The position numbers and the translations under genes are program-made. The notes beneath the pieces were generated by a model. It was not told the origin of the DNA. It searched no databases and worked only from the letters and a program-made list of their open reading frames with translations. 64,000 nt of DNA from Affinundibacterium flavidum. GTDB lineage: Bacteria; Pseudomonadota; Gammaproteobacteria; Burkholderiales; Burkholderiaceae_D. The stretch is taken from positions 248,001 through 312,000 of the forward strand of contig NZ_JACOGA010000001.1 of NCBI RefSeq assembly GCF_014284175.1, read 5' to 3'. This document shows positions 1 to 8,756 of the stretch, in pieces. How positions within the stretch are numbered: position 1 is the stretch's first letter; every line of letters begins with the position of its first letter.

Positions 1-581
1 GCGTTCAAAACGGTACTGATCATTCCCCAATAATTGCCATTTTTGAGAAACACAGGAACACGATAAGCTAAGCCTAATCCACCTTGTTTCAATTCAAAAG
101 GTCCCACCAGAGCTGGACGAGTGCTACGTATGATCTTTTCTATCGCTGGCCATTGTTCTTGTTGGTCGGGATAGTAAAGTCCTAGTGCGGATTCGTTTCC
201 CGTCATGGGGACGACGGTTTGAATTTTATTCCCCGGCGCTAGGGTTATATTGCGTATGCTGGGTTCTTTCGATTGCAAATCAAGTAACCACGGTTCTACT
301 TCTTGGACTTGATATTGCCCATCTTTTGACTTAATGAATGAGACCAAACCAGAGGCGAGGTAAATCGTCGTGTTTAGCTGAGATTCTATGATGGCGCGGA
401 TTTCACCAGCGTTACTGATGATATTTTCACGTGCAACACTTTCTTGTCGACGACGCTCTTCAAAGAGAATGAGTTCGGTTGCGAGGCCGGTTCCGACGAA
501 AACGATTATCGGCAAGATGCGCTCCAGCCACCGACGACCTGGCGATTCGCGTTCTAAAAAACGGAGTGAAGGTATGGCCAT
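1..581 (-). CDS. CHASE-domain membrane sensor, N-terminal part (runs off window)
   Basis: I translated the minus strand by eye from the ATG at 581; the frame stays open to the window edge, giving about 193 residues. A hydrophobic segment at roughly residues 22-39 is followed by an extracytoplasmic region. That region has the hallmarks of a CHASE domain: an RNITLAPGNKI stretch, a GNESALGLYY stretch and a GPFELKQGGLGLAYRVPVF stretch. CHASE domains sense small ligands outside the cell and are fused to histidine kinase, GGDEF/EAL or similar output domains. The output domain here lies beyond the window, so its type is unknown. The next gene (the ABC pair) is divergent. Confidence 0.8.
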   Translation of the reverse strand, partial: MAIPSLRFLERESPGRRWLERILPIIVFVGTGLATELILFEERRRQESVARENIISNAGEIRAIIESQLNTTIYLASGLVSFIKSKDGQYQVQEVEPWLLDLQSKEPSIRNITLAPGNKIQTVVPMTGNESALGLYYPDQQEQWPAIEKIIRSTRPALVGPFELKQGGLGLAYRVPVFLKNGNYWGMISTVLN

Positions 582-1096
582 CTGAATTCAATTGAGATTC
601 AATCGAGCAATTTCTTTAATATTCTTAAATACTTTTCAGATTCAAACATATTCGATGTGTATTGTCTTGATTTTGCACTACTTTTTAGCTGAATTGTTGC
701 TACTCAATGTCAATCGATAACAATCTTTCACATTGAAGATCAATTGGTGTGCTTTTAGGCACGGTTTTCTGTGATTTTCTTTGACCTTTGGTCTTTCACT
801 GCCATTCAACGCTTTTTTCTACATCAATTGTTGGCCAAGTTTCACAGAGTTTCGAGATGTGATACTGCGATAGAAATTTTTTTTTGATAAATCAATGTGT
901 GAATTTTGACAGGCTATGCCTGATTTTTGGCTGTTTGTCTCAAACTCAAGGTGTGCATCCTCGACTTCATTTATTGTGCGTTCATCAGATTCGAAAAACC
1001 TTAATTCATCGAATTTAATGCGATCTGCAATGAAATTAATTTAGGTTCTATGGCAAGTATAGATCGCCATGGAATCCAATAAAAACGAGGAGAAGC
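582..1096. other. Divergent intergenic region, no gene seen
   Basis: This AT-rich stretch of about 515 bases separates the CHASE sensor (minus) from the ABC exporter genes (plus). I see no ORF with a convincing start and no RNA gene. A TTGACA hexamer lies at 906-911 but lacks a matching -10 box at normal spacing. Both promoters probably lie here but cannot be placed. Confidence 0.4.
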
Positions 1097-1966
1097 ATGA
1101 TGTTAGAGATACGCCACGTGAGTAAGAAATTTGGAAAAAACGTCACTGCGGTGGACGATGTCAGTTTGAGCCTAAAGCGCGGAGTTTTGGGTTTGATTGG
1201 ACACAATGGCGCAGGTAAAACGACCTTGATGCAAATGATCGCCACCTTAACCAGACCGACTAGCGGTGAAATTATTTTTCAGGGTGTGGACATCGTTAAA
1301 GCGCCCGATGCGATTCGCACACGACTAGGATTTTTGCCGCAAGATTTTGGTGTGTATCCAAATTTGAGCGCGCTTGAATTTATGCAATATTTTGCAGCCT
1401 TGAAAGGCGTGCGCGATCCAGAACGGATTCGTTATTTGCTGGAATTAGTGAATTTGACTGAACATGCACAACGCTCTGCGGCAGCATTTTCAGGCGGCAT
1501 GCGGCGCCGTTTAGGGATCGCACAAGCCTTACTGAATGATCCTGATATTTTGGTGGTCGATGAACCTACTGCTGGATTAGACCCAGAAGAACGTTTGCGT
1601 TTTCGAAATTTGTTGTCAGACTTGGGTGAGGAAAAGCTCGTTATTATGTCGACGCATATTGTTTCAGACGTTGAGAGTGTGGCGAGCGAATTGGCGATCA
1701 TGCGGTCTGGAAAATTGATAGGCTTCGAGACGCCAGAAGCGATGATCACCAAAGCACACGGGCAGATTTGGACGGTACTGGTTGAAAATGGCGAAGCCGA
1801 AAACCTGCGTCAGCGCTGTCAAGTTCTGCAATCGCAACGCCAGTCAGAATTGACATCTTTGCGCATTGCGCATTCTGTTAGGCCGCACCCTGATGCGCAA
1901 TTAGTCGTGCCAAACTTAGAGGATGCATTAATGGCACAACGTTATTCTTTGCAAGAGGTGGTGTGA
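1097..1966 (+). CDS. ABC transporter ATP-binding protein (ABC-2 exporter type)
   Basis: This 289-residue cytoplasmic ATPase has Walker A GHNGAGKT at residues 35-42, an SGGMRRRLG signature near residue 134 and Walker B ILVVDEP shortly after, followed by the switch histidine in STHIVSD. The N-terminal 220 residues are a standard CcmA/drug-exporter type nucleotide-binding domain, and the remaining 70 are an unassigned tail. The start is well supported by AACGAGGAG a few bases upstream of a double ATG. Its stop codon overlaps the start of the permease gene, so the two are translationally coupled and form one exporter. The substrate cannot be told from the sequence. Confidence 0.9.
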   Translation: MMLEIRHVSKKFGKNVTAVDDVSLSLKRGVLGLIGHNGAGKTTLMQMIATLTRPTSGEIIFQGVDIVKAPDAIRTRLGFLPQDFGVYPNLSALEFMQYFAALKGVRDPERIRYLLELVNLTEHAQRSAAAFSGGMRRRLGIAQALLNDPDILVVDEPTAGLDPEERLRFRNLLSDLGEEKLVIMSTHIVSDVESVASELAIMRSGKLIGFETPEAMITKAHGQIWTVLVENGEAENLRQRCQVLQSQRQSELTSLRIAHSVRPHPDAQLVVPNLEDALMAQRYSLQEVV

Positions 1967-3648
1967 TGGCAGGCACTCCTTTTTCGACAGATTCTCAGTT
2001 AAGGTCGGGGATGCCCAAGCGCTCAGAGTTCTTGGGAATGGATGCGACTCATGCGGCTGTGGTCGCTGATCATGGGTGGCGGCACACCTTGCACCTAATC
2101 CGCGTGCTATCACTTAACGAAGTCAGGCTGCGCATGCGCAGGCTTAGTACCTTGTTTGCTGTCATGGCAATGATAGCGATCAGTTGGGCAATGATCGTTG
2201 ATCCGCAAACAGGTTCCAGCATGATGGCGATTAACAATGCGCGGGTCTTATACACCAGCTCAGCACTTGCCATGGGAAGTGCGAGCTTGTTGAGTTTTTT
2301 ATTGGCACTGATAGGCTTTTATCTGGTGCGTGGCCGGATAGTGGAGGACTTGCGTAGTGGCATAGGAAGCGTGATTGCATCAACTTCTGTTAGTAATAGT
2401 TTGTTTTTGTTTAGTCGCTGGCTGGGTGGCGCGGCATATATGCTCGCATTGGTGTTGGTTGCGATGTTCTCAATCATTGTGTTACACGCGATCCGTGGTG
2501 ATGGCCCGATACAATTGTGGGTCTATTTGCAGACTTATCTATTGGTGTTGGGGCCGATGATCGTGTTCGCAGTAGGAGCCGCAATTTTGTTTGATAGTGT
2601 TCCAGTGTTAATGGGTAAAGCTGGCGACTTTTTATACTTTATTGCTTGGGTCATGCAAATATCGATTATTTCCAAAATCGAAGAATTGAGTGCAGGCGCG
2701 ATGTCGCCTTGGTTGTTGCTCGATTTTAGTGGACTGGTGACGACGATATTTACTTTGAAGGCGCATCTGTTCACCAATCATTTTTCTTTGGGGTCCAGTA
2801 CCTTTGATCCGCAGGTGACACCGATTACTTTGCCTGTGGTGATGTGGTCCATGCAGATGGCACTGATGCGTATTGGTACTGCGGCACTGGCTTTATGCTT
2901 GCTACTTCCCGCTGTTCCGCTATTTCACCGATTTTCACCAGATAAAGTCAAACAATCACATGCACGGAAACGTCGCTCACCTTTGGAAATTTTGAATGGC
3001 TGGTCGCGTCCTTTGGCTAAACAGGTGCAAGCCTTATTTGTATGGTCTGCGCAGTTTCCGAATTTTTTTGGGCAGGTATTGGCAGATATTGCCTTAACGC
3101 TAGTTAATGCACCGTTTGCGATTTTGGTGCTGGTGGTCGTTACCGTCTTTGCCGCACTGATGAAGCTCCAATCTTTGTCTGGATTGACTCTCTTTGCCGT
3201 TGCATTTTGGGGCGTATTAATTAGCGATGTTAGTACGCGTGATTTTCAGGCAGCGATCGAAGGCATGACTGCGGCGGTGAATGGCGGCGCAATGAGACGC
3301 TACTTGCGGCAATTAAGTGCAACGATGGTGTTGGGATTTTTATTCGTTGGCGTGATCTTGTTTCGTCTCAGTTTTGCTAGTCCGTTTATGGCGCTTGTTT
3401 TGGCTATTGGTATTGTCAGCATGAGTGCTTTGGCCACCGCTCTGGGGAAAACCTCGAAAACATCCAAAACGTTTATGTCTTTGTATCTGTTCACACTCTA
3501 TGTTGCGACTCAAGCGACTAAAGCGCCGATCTTAGATATTTTTGGCTTTAATGGCGTGGCGACTAGTGCGCAAGTATTGATGCACTTAGAGATTGCCGCA
3601 GCCGCGATATTCACTGGATATTTTTACACACGCTGGAAGAGCGCTTAA
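1966..3648 (+). CDS. ABC-2 type membrane permease
   Basis: This protein of about 560 residues has many hydrophobic segments: around residues 65-85, 105-125, 145-170, 190-210, 215-235, 300-320, and several more in the last 190 residues. It is the membrane partner of the ATPase just upstream, with which it shares a TGATG stop/start overlap. A GTG three bases upstream is also in frame, but the ATG at 1966 fits the overlap better. The length and the repeated membrane blocks suggest that two ABC-2 like halves may be joined in one chain. The exported substrate is unknown. Confidence 0.8.
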   Translation: MAGTPFSTDSQLRSGMPKRSEFLGMDATHAAVVADHGWRHTLHLIRVLSLNEVRLRMRRLSTLFAVMAMIAISWAMIVDPQTGSSMMAINNARVLYTSSALAMGSASLLSFLLALIGFYLVRGRIVEDLRSGIGSVIASTSVSNSLFLFSRWLGGAAYMLALVLVAMFSIIVLHAIRGDGPIQLWVYLQTYLLVLGPMIVFAVGAAILFDSVPVLMGKAGDFLYFIAWVMQISIISKIEELSAGAMSPWLLLDFSGLVTTIFTLKAHLFTNHFSLGSSTFDPQVTPITLPVVMWSMQMALMRIGTAALALCLLLPAVPLFHRFSPDKVKQSHARKRRSPLEILNGWSRPLAKQVQALFVWSAQFPNFFGQVLADIALTLVNAPFAILVLVVVTVFAALMKLQSLSGLTLFAVAFWGVLISDVSTRDFQAAIEGMTAAVNGGAMRRYLRQLSATMVLGFLFVGVILFRLSFASPFMALVLAIGIVSMSALATALGKTSKTSKTFMSLYLFTLYVATQATKAPILDIFGFNGVATSAQVLMHLEIAAAAIFTGYFYTRWKSA

Positions 3649-3722
3649 TTGTATTTGCTGGTTATTTACCTAGTGTTAGATTAATTTTGACAAACAATTT
3701 ATTTTTTTGATGGAAAGCTCAG

Positions 3723-3777
3723 ACAAAAAGTATCGTGATATATTGTCTAATATCAATATTATCTCGATACTTTTTGT
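3723..3777 (+). terminator. Long perfect inverted repeat after the ABC permease gene
   Basis: The arms ACAAAAAGTATCG (3723-3735) and CGATACTTTTTGT (3765-3777) are exact inverse complements, with a further partial GATA pairing inside. The T-run lies inside the distal arm, so the structure could act as a transcription terminator between the ABC operon and the PilZ gene. There is no additional U-tract, so an operator role is also possible. Confidence 0.5.
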
Positions 3778-3850
3778 GATTTGGTAATGCTGATTAGCAA
3801 ATACTGCTAATGCTGCAATCGCCATACGTCACAAGTACGGTAAAGCTTTC

Positions 3851-4213
3851 ATGATTGAACTACGTCGAAGTCCCCGAATAAATGTCACGTGGCGAGGCCT
3901 GATTAAAATGGGCGAGGGCAAAGTTGACCCCATTCGGGTTTTTAATGTGTCTGAAACCGGCATACTCATCATGAGTGAGCAAGCGTTGATCATTGAAAAA
4001 GAATACCAAGTAATGCTGGAGATTCCTCATATCGATCAAGAAGCGATGACTCCTTTCAAGGTTCCATGTAAAGTGATCGTTTTGCATTCAATCCTAAGTG
4101 GCAATTTTTTTCGGGTTGGTGTCCGCCTAATCGAAATCGCCACCTTGCATCGTGATTTAATTAATGCATGGATTTCACTGTCAAAAAAATTCGACCCTCC
4201 AAAAGAACAATGA
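3851..4213 (+). CDS. PilZ domain protein
   Basis: This 120-residue protein is a single PilZ domain. The cyclic-di-GMP binding signatures are visible: an RRSPR motif at residues 5-9 (the RxxxR type) and NVSETGILI near residues 36-44 (the D/N-x-S-x-x-G type). It is cytoplasmic, with no signal peptide or membrane segment. Such single-domain proteins relay cyclic-di-GMP levels to motility, pili or polysaccharide export. The gene stands alone between a hairpin and the cobalamin riboswitch, so context does not show its partner. The second motif starts with N instead of D, which is common in the family. Confidence 0.85.
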   Translation: MIELRRSPRINVTWRGLIKMGEGKVDPIRVFNVSETGILIMSEQALIIEKEYQVMLEIPHIDQEAMTPFKVPCKVIVLHSILSGNFFRVGVRLIEIATLHRDLINAWISLSKKFDPPKEQ

Positions 4214-4303
4214 CTTGATGACAGGCAAGAATATGCTTGCCTATTCTTGCTCTGAGTTCGACTTAACTTGTCCTGAATGCAGTAAAAGGCTAAAATGCTC
4301 GCG

Positions 4304-4507
4304 TTTTGGTGCTCGCCGACATAATCATGTTGGCGGTTAAACGGGAAACATAATGCTAAATGCATAAGTGTGCTGCCCCCGCAACGGTGTACAAACGTCT
4401 AATTTTGCTTTAACTAATTAGGCCAGCCATCCTTCATTACCACTGTGCTTGCTGCATGGGAAGGTGTGATGGTGATGTTTGTTAGCCCGGATACCGGCCA
4501 AGATAAG
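4304..4507 (+). ncRNA. Cobalamin riboswitch
   Basis: The leader upstream of btuB carries the conserved blocks in the right order. These are GGTGCTCGCCGACAT near 4308, GGGAAACA near 4343, CTGCCCCCGCAACGGTGT near 4373, GCCAGCC near 4423, GGGAAGGTG near 4458 and the B12 box AGCCCGGATACCGGCC at about 4484-4499. The B12 box pairs with a kissing loop when adenosylcobalamin binds and shuts expression off. The ends are approximate. It probably controls btuB and the downstream btuC, btuD, cobB and cobQ genes. Confidence 0.95.
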
Positions 4508-4774
4508 TGAAGTATTGCGAACGGGGATGTTCTGTAGTGATTTTTTCTTGCGCTGGTTTTCTCTAGAACTATCTCAGTGAATAAGTAATTTCAGTGATGC
4601 CGAACCATTAATCAAATTTAATGGCTGGCTTCTACATTTCTATTCGTGTCATATTTTGTATTCGAGCACCTAACGGGGATGAGGGTGGCTTGCGACTTGC
4701 TATCTGCGGTTTCATGCAATTTCATGCGGTTTTATGATAATGACTTGCCGATAGCCTATCAATGTGATTTTATA

Positions 4775-6619
4775 ATGATTCAACATTTCAAACCTCTTAG
4801 CTTGGGCTTGGCTATTGCCGCCTGTTTTTCTACACCAGTATCTGCACAAAATACTAATTCTCAAGATCAGGTACTGATTACCGCGACACGACAAGTCCAG
4901 CTTGCCAAGGATGTATTGGCGGATAATGTCGTTCTCACAGCAGAACAAATTTTAAGATCCGGTGCGACTAGCATCGTTGATCTCTTGCAGCAACAGCGCG
5001 GTATTGAGATTTCTCGTACTGGTGGTGCTGGTTCTGTGTCATCCGTATTTATTCGTGGCGCAGCAAATGCGCAAAGCGTTGTGTTTGTGGATGGTGTGCG
5101 CATTGGTTCTTCCACTACTGGTGGTGCGACCTGGAGCAGCATTCCTTTATCTCAAATTGAGCGGATTGAGATTGTGTATGGTCCGCTGTCTAGTCTGTAT
5201 GGTGCGGATGCCATGGGTGGCGTCATTCAATTATTCACGAAGAAATCTGGTCCGCAATCACGTACTAGCTTAAATTTTGGCATGGGCAGTAATCATTTAC
5301 GTAAATTCGAAGCTGGTGTCTTTGGCTCTTCTGCCAATGATTTTCAATATAGTTTGAACACGGCTAAAGAAAGTACGGACGGATTTTCTGCTTCTAAGCC
5401 AGGCGCTGGTGCTTACACTTACAATGCCGACAAAGATGGCTACACGCAAAAAAGTTTTAACGGTAATTTGTCTTGGAAATTGAATCAGGAATTAACAGTC
5501 GGCGTGAATTTTGTACAAAGTACGCTGGATGTGGATTTCGATGCAGGCCCATCCTACCGTGATCGCGGTCAGCAAAAATTTGACAACGTTGCGACTTTTG
5601 CGAAAGCAAAATTGGCGCAAAACTGGAATTCTAGTTTGCAATTTTCACGCAATACTGATCGCGTATTTAGTGACGCCTCGTATGGCAAAAGCAATGCTGA
5701 TACAGCGCAGCGCGGTTGGACTTGGCAGAATGATGTGAGCTTTGGTAAAGATGTCTTGCAGTTTGTTGCTGAAAAACGCGAAGAAGATGTGCGTACGAAT
5801 ACCGCGAGCATGAATGGCAAACGTGATACGCAATCTTATGCGGCTGCGTATGTCATGAAACAAGATGCCCATTTGGCGAGTGTGAGTGCGCGTATCGACG
5901 ATAGCTCACAGTATGGTAAGCACAATACTGGCAGCATCGCGTATGGTTATAAATTGAGTGATGCATTGCGTGTCAACGCTAGCTATGGCACGAGCTTCCG
6001 TGCGCCGACATTTAATGAATTGTACTATCCAGGATACGGCGTTAAATCGAATAAACCTGAATTAGGCAAAAATGCTGAAATAGGTGTGTTCTATGATGAT
6101 AGTTTGGTGCAATTGAGTGCGGTTTACTACCAAAATAAAATCACCGATTTGTTAACCTACACTGATAAAACACATTGCCCAGTCGGTTACACCTATGGCT
6201 GCGCTGTAAACATTAACAAGGGAACTTTATCCGGTTTGACGATGGGTGCATCGACCCGCCTCGGTGCTTGGAATTTGCGTACGACTATCGACATTCAAGA
6301 TCCAAGAGACGACACTACAGACAAGAGCTTGGCACGCCGTGCTAAGCAGCATGCAAGTTTTGGCGTCGATTATCATATTGATGATCTGACATTCGGTATC
6401 GAAAACGTTTTGTCCGGTGAGCGTTTTGATGATGCCGCCAATAAAAATCGTTTAGGCGGCTACGGCGTCGTGAATCTGGTGACGACTTATAAGTTCGGCA
6501 CAAACTGGTCCTTATTGGCACGTTGGAATAACATCGGCAATAAAGACTATGAATTGGCGAAGAATTACCGTACACCTGGTTCTAATGTTTACGTTGGTTT
6601 GAGCTACGGCTTTAAATAA
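4775..6619 (+). CDS. btuB: TonB-dependent vitamin B12 outer-membrane receptor
   Basis: This is an outer-membrane barrel that takes up cobalamin using TonB energy. I chose the ATG at 4775 because it starts a good signal peptide (MIQHFKPLSLGLAIAACF, cleavage after SA near residue 24) and gives 614 residues, the usual BtuB length. The reading frame itself is open from 4646. After cleavage comes a TonB-box-like DQVLITATR, then the plug domain with RGIEISRTGG and FVDGVRIGS and a typical GPLSSLYGADAMGG stretch. The beta-barrel follows and ends in an aromatic-rich C-terminus (VGLSYGFK). It lies about 270 bases behind a cobalamin riboswitch, which supports the B12 assignment over other TonB receptors. 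No strong ribosome binding site precedes the chosen start, so the exact start is less certain. Confidence 0.92.
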   Translation: MIQHFKPLSLGLAIAACFSTPVSAQNTNSQDQVLITATRQVQLAKDVLADNVVLTAEQILRSGATSIVDLLQQQRGIEISRTGGAGSVSSVFIRGAANAQSVVFVDGVRIGSSTTGGATWSSIPLSQIERIEIVYGPLSSLYGADAMGGVIQLFTKKSGPQSRTSLNFGMGSNHLRKFEAGVFGSSANDFQYSLNTAKESTDGFSASKPGAGAYTYNADKDGYTQKSFNGNLSWKLNQELTVGVNFVQSTLDVDFDAGPSYRDRGQQKFDNVATFAKAKLAQNWNSSLQFSRNTDRVFSDASYGKSNADTAQRGWTWQNDVSFGKDVLQFVAEKREEDVRTNTASMNGKRDTQSYAAAYVMKQDAHLASVSARIDDSSQYGKHNTGSIAYGYKLSDALRVNASYGTSFRAPTFNELYYPGYGVKSNKPELGKNAEIGVFYDDSLVQLSAVYYQNKITDLLTYTDKTHCPVGYTYGCAVNINKGTLSGLTMGASTRLGAWNLRTTIDIQDPRDDTTDKSLARRAKQHASFGVDYHIDDLTFGIENVLSGERFDDAANKNRLGGYGVVNLVTTYKFGTNWSLLARWNNIGNKDYELAKNYRTPGSNVYVGLSYGFK

Positions 6620-6646
6620 ATCCTAGAGCAGTAGTGATTTGGAAAA

Positions 6647-6689
6647 AAGGGTATCGATTATTTTTGAATAGAAAAGCATCGATACCCTT
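6647..6689 (+). terminator. Hairpin downstream of btuB
   Basis: AAGGGTATCGAT (6647-6658) and ATCGATACCCTT (6678-6689) form a perfect 12-bp stem with a 19-base loop. There is no clear U-tract after it, so it may attenuate or protect mRNA rather than fully terminate before btuC. Confidence 0.5.
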
Positions 6690-6774
6690 AACTTTAAGTA
6701 GACATTGGGTCGTCAATCGGTAGCCACTGAGTAGCAACTATGTAGCAACTAAGTAGCGTAAAGGAAGCATTATC

Positions 6775-7791
6775 GTGTTAATTAACTCGCAAAAACGTGC
6801 AATTCTCCTGATTTTGGGGATGGGTGCACTTGCCTTGTTGAGTTTGTTATTTGCCTGCTTAATTGGTTCCGTTCCCCTGTCTTTGAGTGAGTTGCAACAG
6901 GCCTTGCTTGAATTGTTGCATGGTCAGAATTCAACGTTGGCTACTAGCGTACTGGATTTGCGCTTGTCTCGTGCGACCTCTGGTTTTGTTACTGGAGCGA
7001 CGCTGGCTTTGTCTGGTGTCTTGATGCAAGCCCTATTGCGCAACCCTTTGGCCGATCCATATGTGCTGGGCTTGTCTGGTGGTGCTTCGGTTGGGGCACT
7101 TGCGATGATCTTATTTTTTGGTACTGGTGTGATGGTCGATGTCGCTGCATTTGGCGGTTCGCTCTCTGTCGCGGCATTATTATTTTTGTTGGCCTACCGT
7201 GATCTGCGTGGCTCTGGCAGCTCAGAAGGTAGTGCGCCTCTTTTATTATTGACTGGTGTGATCGTTGCAGCTGGCTGCGGTGCTATGGTCACCTTATTGT
7301 TATCGATTGCGCCTGATACCAGCCTGCGCGGCATGGTGTTTTGGATGATCGGTGATTTGTCGAATACGCAGCCGCGTTACTTGTCTTGGATTATTTTGAT
7401 CGTGGTACTGATCTTGATGATGAAGAATGCAAGAGCGATCAACGTCGCCGCGATGCATGCTGATAATGCCAGCACTTTAGGGATCAATATTGGTCGTTTG
7501 CGACAACTCTTGTTTGTGAGCGCTGCTTTATTGACTGCGAGTGCTGTCAGTGCTGCCGGTAGCATAGGATTTGTCGGGCTCATCATTCCGCATGCTTGCC
7601 GTTTTGCCTTGGGGCCAGATCATCGATTATTAATCCCCGTTGCTAGCTTGGCTGGCGGTAGTTTTTTAGTTTGTGCAGACGCGCTTGCGCGCACGGTGGT
7701 TGCGCCTCAGCAGTTGCCGGTGGGCGTGATTACGGCCCTGATCGGCGTCCCTGTATTTCTGATTCAATTGCACCAGTTGCGGAGAAATTGA
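6775..7791 (+). CDS. btuC: Cobalamin ABC transporter permease
   Basis: This is a 338-residue FecCD/BtuC-family inner-membrane permease with about ten hydrophobic helices. The family stretch RNPLADPYVLGLSGGASVGA lies near residues 88-107, and GFVGLIIPHACRFALGPDHR near residue 264 contacts the ATPase. The start codon is GTG, preceded by AAGGAAG. Its TGA overlaps the ATG of btuD, so the two are coupled. Iron-siderophore permeases belong to the same family; the riboswitch and cob gene neighbours favour cobalamin. A gene for the periplasmic binding protein (btuF) is not present in this window. Confidence 0.88.
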   Translation: MLINSQKRAILLILGMGALALLSLLFACLIGSVPLSLSELQQALLELLHGQNSTLATSVLDLRLSRATSGFVTGATLALSGVLMQALLRNPLADPYVLGLSGGASVGALAMILFFGTGVMVDVAAFGGSLSVAALLFLLAYRDLRGSGSSEGSAPLLLLTGVIVAAGCGAMVTLLLSIAPDTSLRGMVFWMIGDLSNTQPRYLSWIILIVVLILMMKNARAINVAAMHADNASTLGINIGRLRQLLFVSAALLTASAVSAAGSIGFVGLIIPHACRFALGPDHRLLIPVASLAGGSFLVCADALARTVVAPQQLPVGVITALIGVPVFLIQLHQLRRN

Positions 7792-8597
7792 TGATGACGC
7801 ACACGGTATTGAAAACGCTTGATGTAGGTTTGAGTGTGGGCTCAAGCAGCGCCAGTAAAGCATTAGTCAATAATCTGAATTGGCAAGTGCAGAGTGGGGA
7901 ATGTTGGTGCGTGATTGGTCGCAATGGCGCAGGTAAAAGTACATTGTTACGCAGTCTGGCGCGTTTGCGTGAGACTGATGCTGGAACAATTCAATTGCAT
8001 GGACGGGATCTGAATGATTGGACCTTAGAAGAACTGGCGCGACAACGAGCCTATTTATCGCAATCTCGGGTTGATGCTTTTGCTTATCGGGTGATCGAAA
8101 CTGTTTTGAGTGCACGGCATCCTTATCACGACACCCATTTTTGGGAATCAAAACAAGATCATGAAATCGCCTTGAATGCATTGCGTTTATTAGATGTCGC
8201 CGAATTTGCACAGCGCGACGTACGTAGTCTTTCTGGCGGAGAGCGACAACGCGTGGCGATCGCCGCTTTACTGGCTCAAGATGCGAGTTTACTTTTATTG
8301 GATGAACCTGCGAATGCGCTTGACCTTAGTCATCAGGTAAGCGTGATGCAATTGTTGGCACGTGAATGTGTGAACAAACAGAAAGCCGTGATCATGGTTA
8401 GCCATGATTTGAACTTGTCATATGGTATCGCTAGCCATGCTTTGTTGATGATGCCTGATGGATCTTATTTGTGCGGCGACAAAGAACAAGTGATGACCGT
8501 TGATAACTTGAGCCGTTGCCTTGCGCATCCGATTGAGCGTTTTGTCCACGGTGAGCAGGTCTTATTTTTGCCGAGTACAAAAGTGACATCGTCTTAG
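7791..8597 (+). CDS. btuD: Cobalamin ABC transporter ATP-binding protein
   Basis: This 268-residue FecE/BtuD-type ATPase pairs with BtuC. The start is the ATG at 7791 that overlaps the btuC stop; the open frame continues upstream to 7671 but only inside btuC. Visible motifs are Walker A GRNGAGKST near residue 44, signature LSGGERQRVAIA near residue 147, and Walker B LLLLDEPANALDLSHQ, followed by MVSHDLN. ATP hydrolysis drives cobalamin across the inner membrane. The next gene starts after a 159-base gap in which I see no terminator. Confidence 0.88.
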   Translation: MMTHTVLKTLDVGLSVGSSSASKALVNNLNWQVQSGECWCVIGRNGAGKSTLLRSLARLRETDAGTIQLHGRDLNDWTLEELARQRAYLSQSRVDAFAYRVIETVLSARHPYHDTHFWESKQDHEIALNALRLLDVAEFAQRDVRSLSGGERQRVAIAALLAQDASLLLLDEPANALDLSHQVSVMQLLARECVNKQKAVIMVSHDLNLSYGIASHALLMMPDGSYLCGDKEQVMTVDNLSRCLAHPIERFVHGEQVLFLPSTKVTSS

Positions 8598-8756
8598 TCG
8601 TATCGTCGTTTGTTTCGTCAGTAGCTACGACCCTTTAAGTAGTTATTTAGGTCTTCGCCTGAGTTCAGGCAAGTTTCCCAATTTTTTTAATTAATCAGCG
8701 TGCTGAATTGGTTCCAATTTCGATCAGCATTTGATCTGTACACAGGAGATGTTTCG

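Noticed and set aside
388..585. Plus-strand open frame of 65 codons
   Set aside because: It lies opposite the CHASE-domain gene, whose minus-strand translation matches a known domain; the plus frame has no ribosome site and an improbable composition.
906..934. TTGACA as a sigma-70 promoter for the ABC genes
   Set aside because: No acceptable -10 hexamer at 16-18 bases downstream.
4036..4365. Minus-strand frame over the PilZ gene end and the riboswitch
   Set aside because: It is antisense to a recognised domain and to a conserved RNA; no homology-like features.
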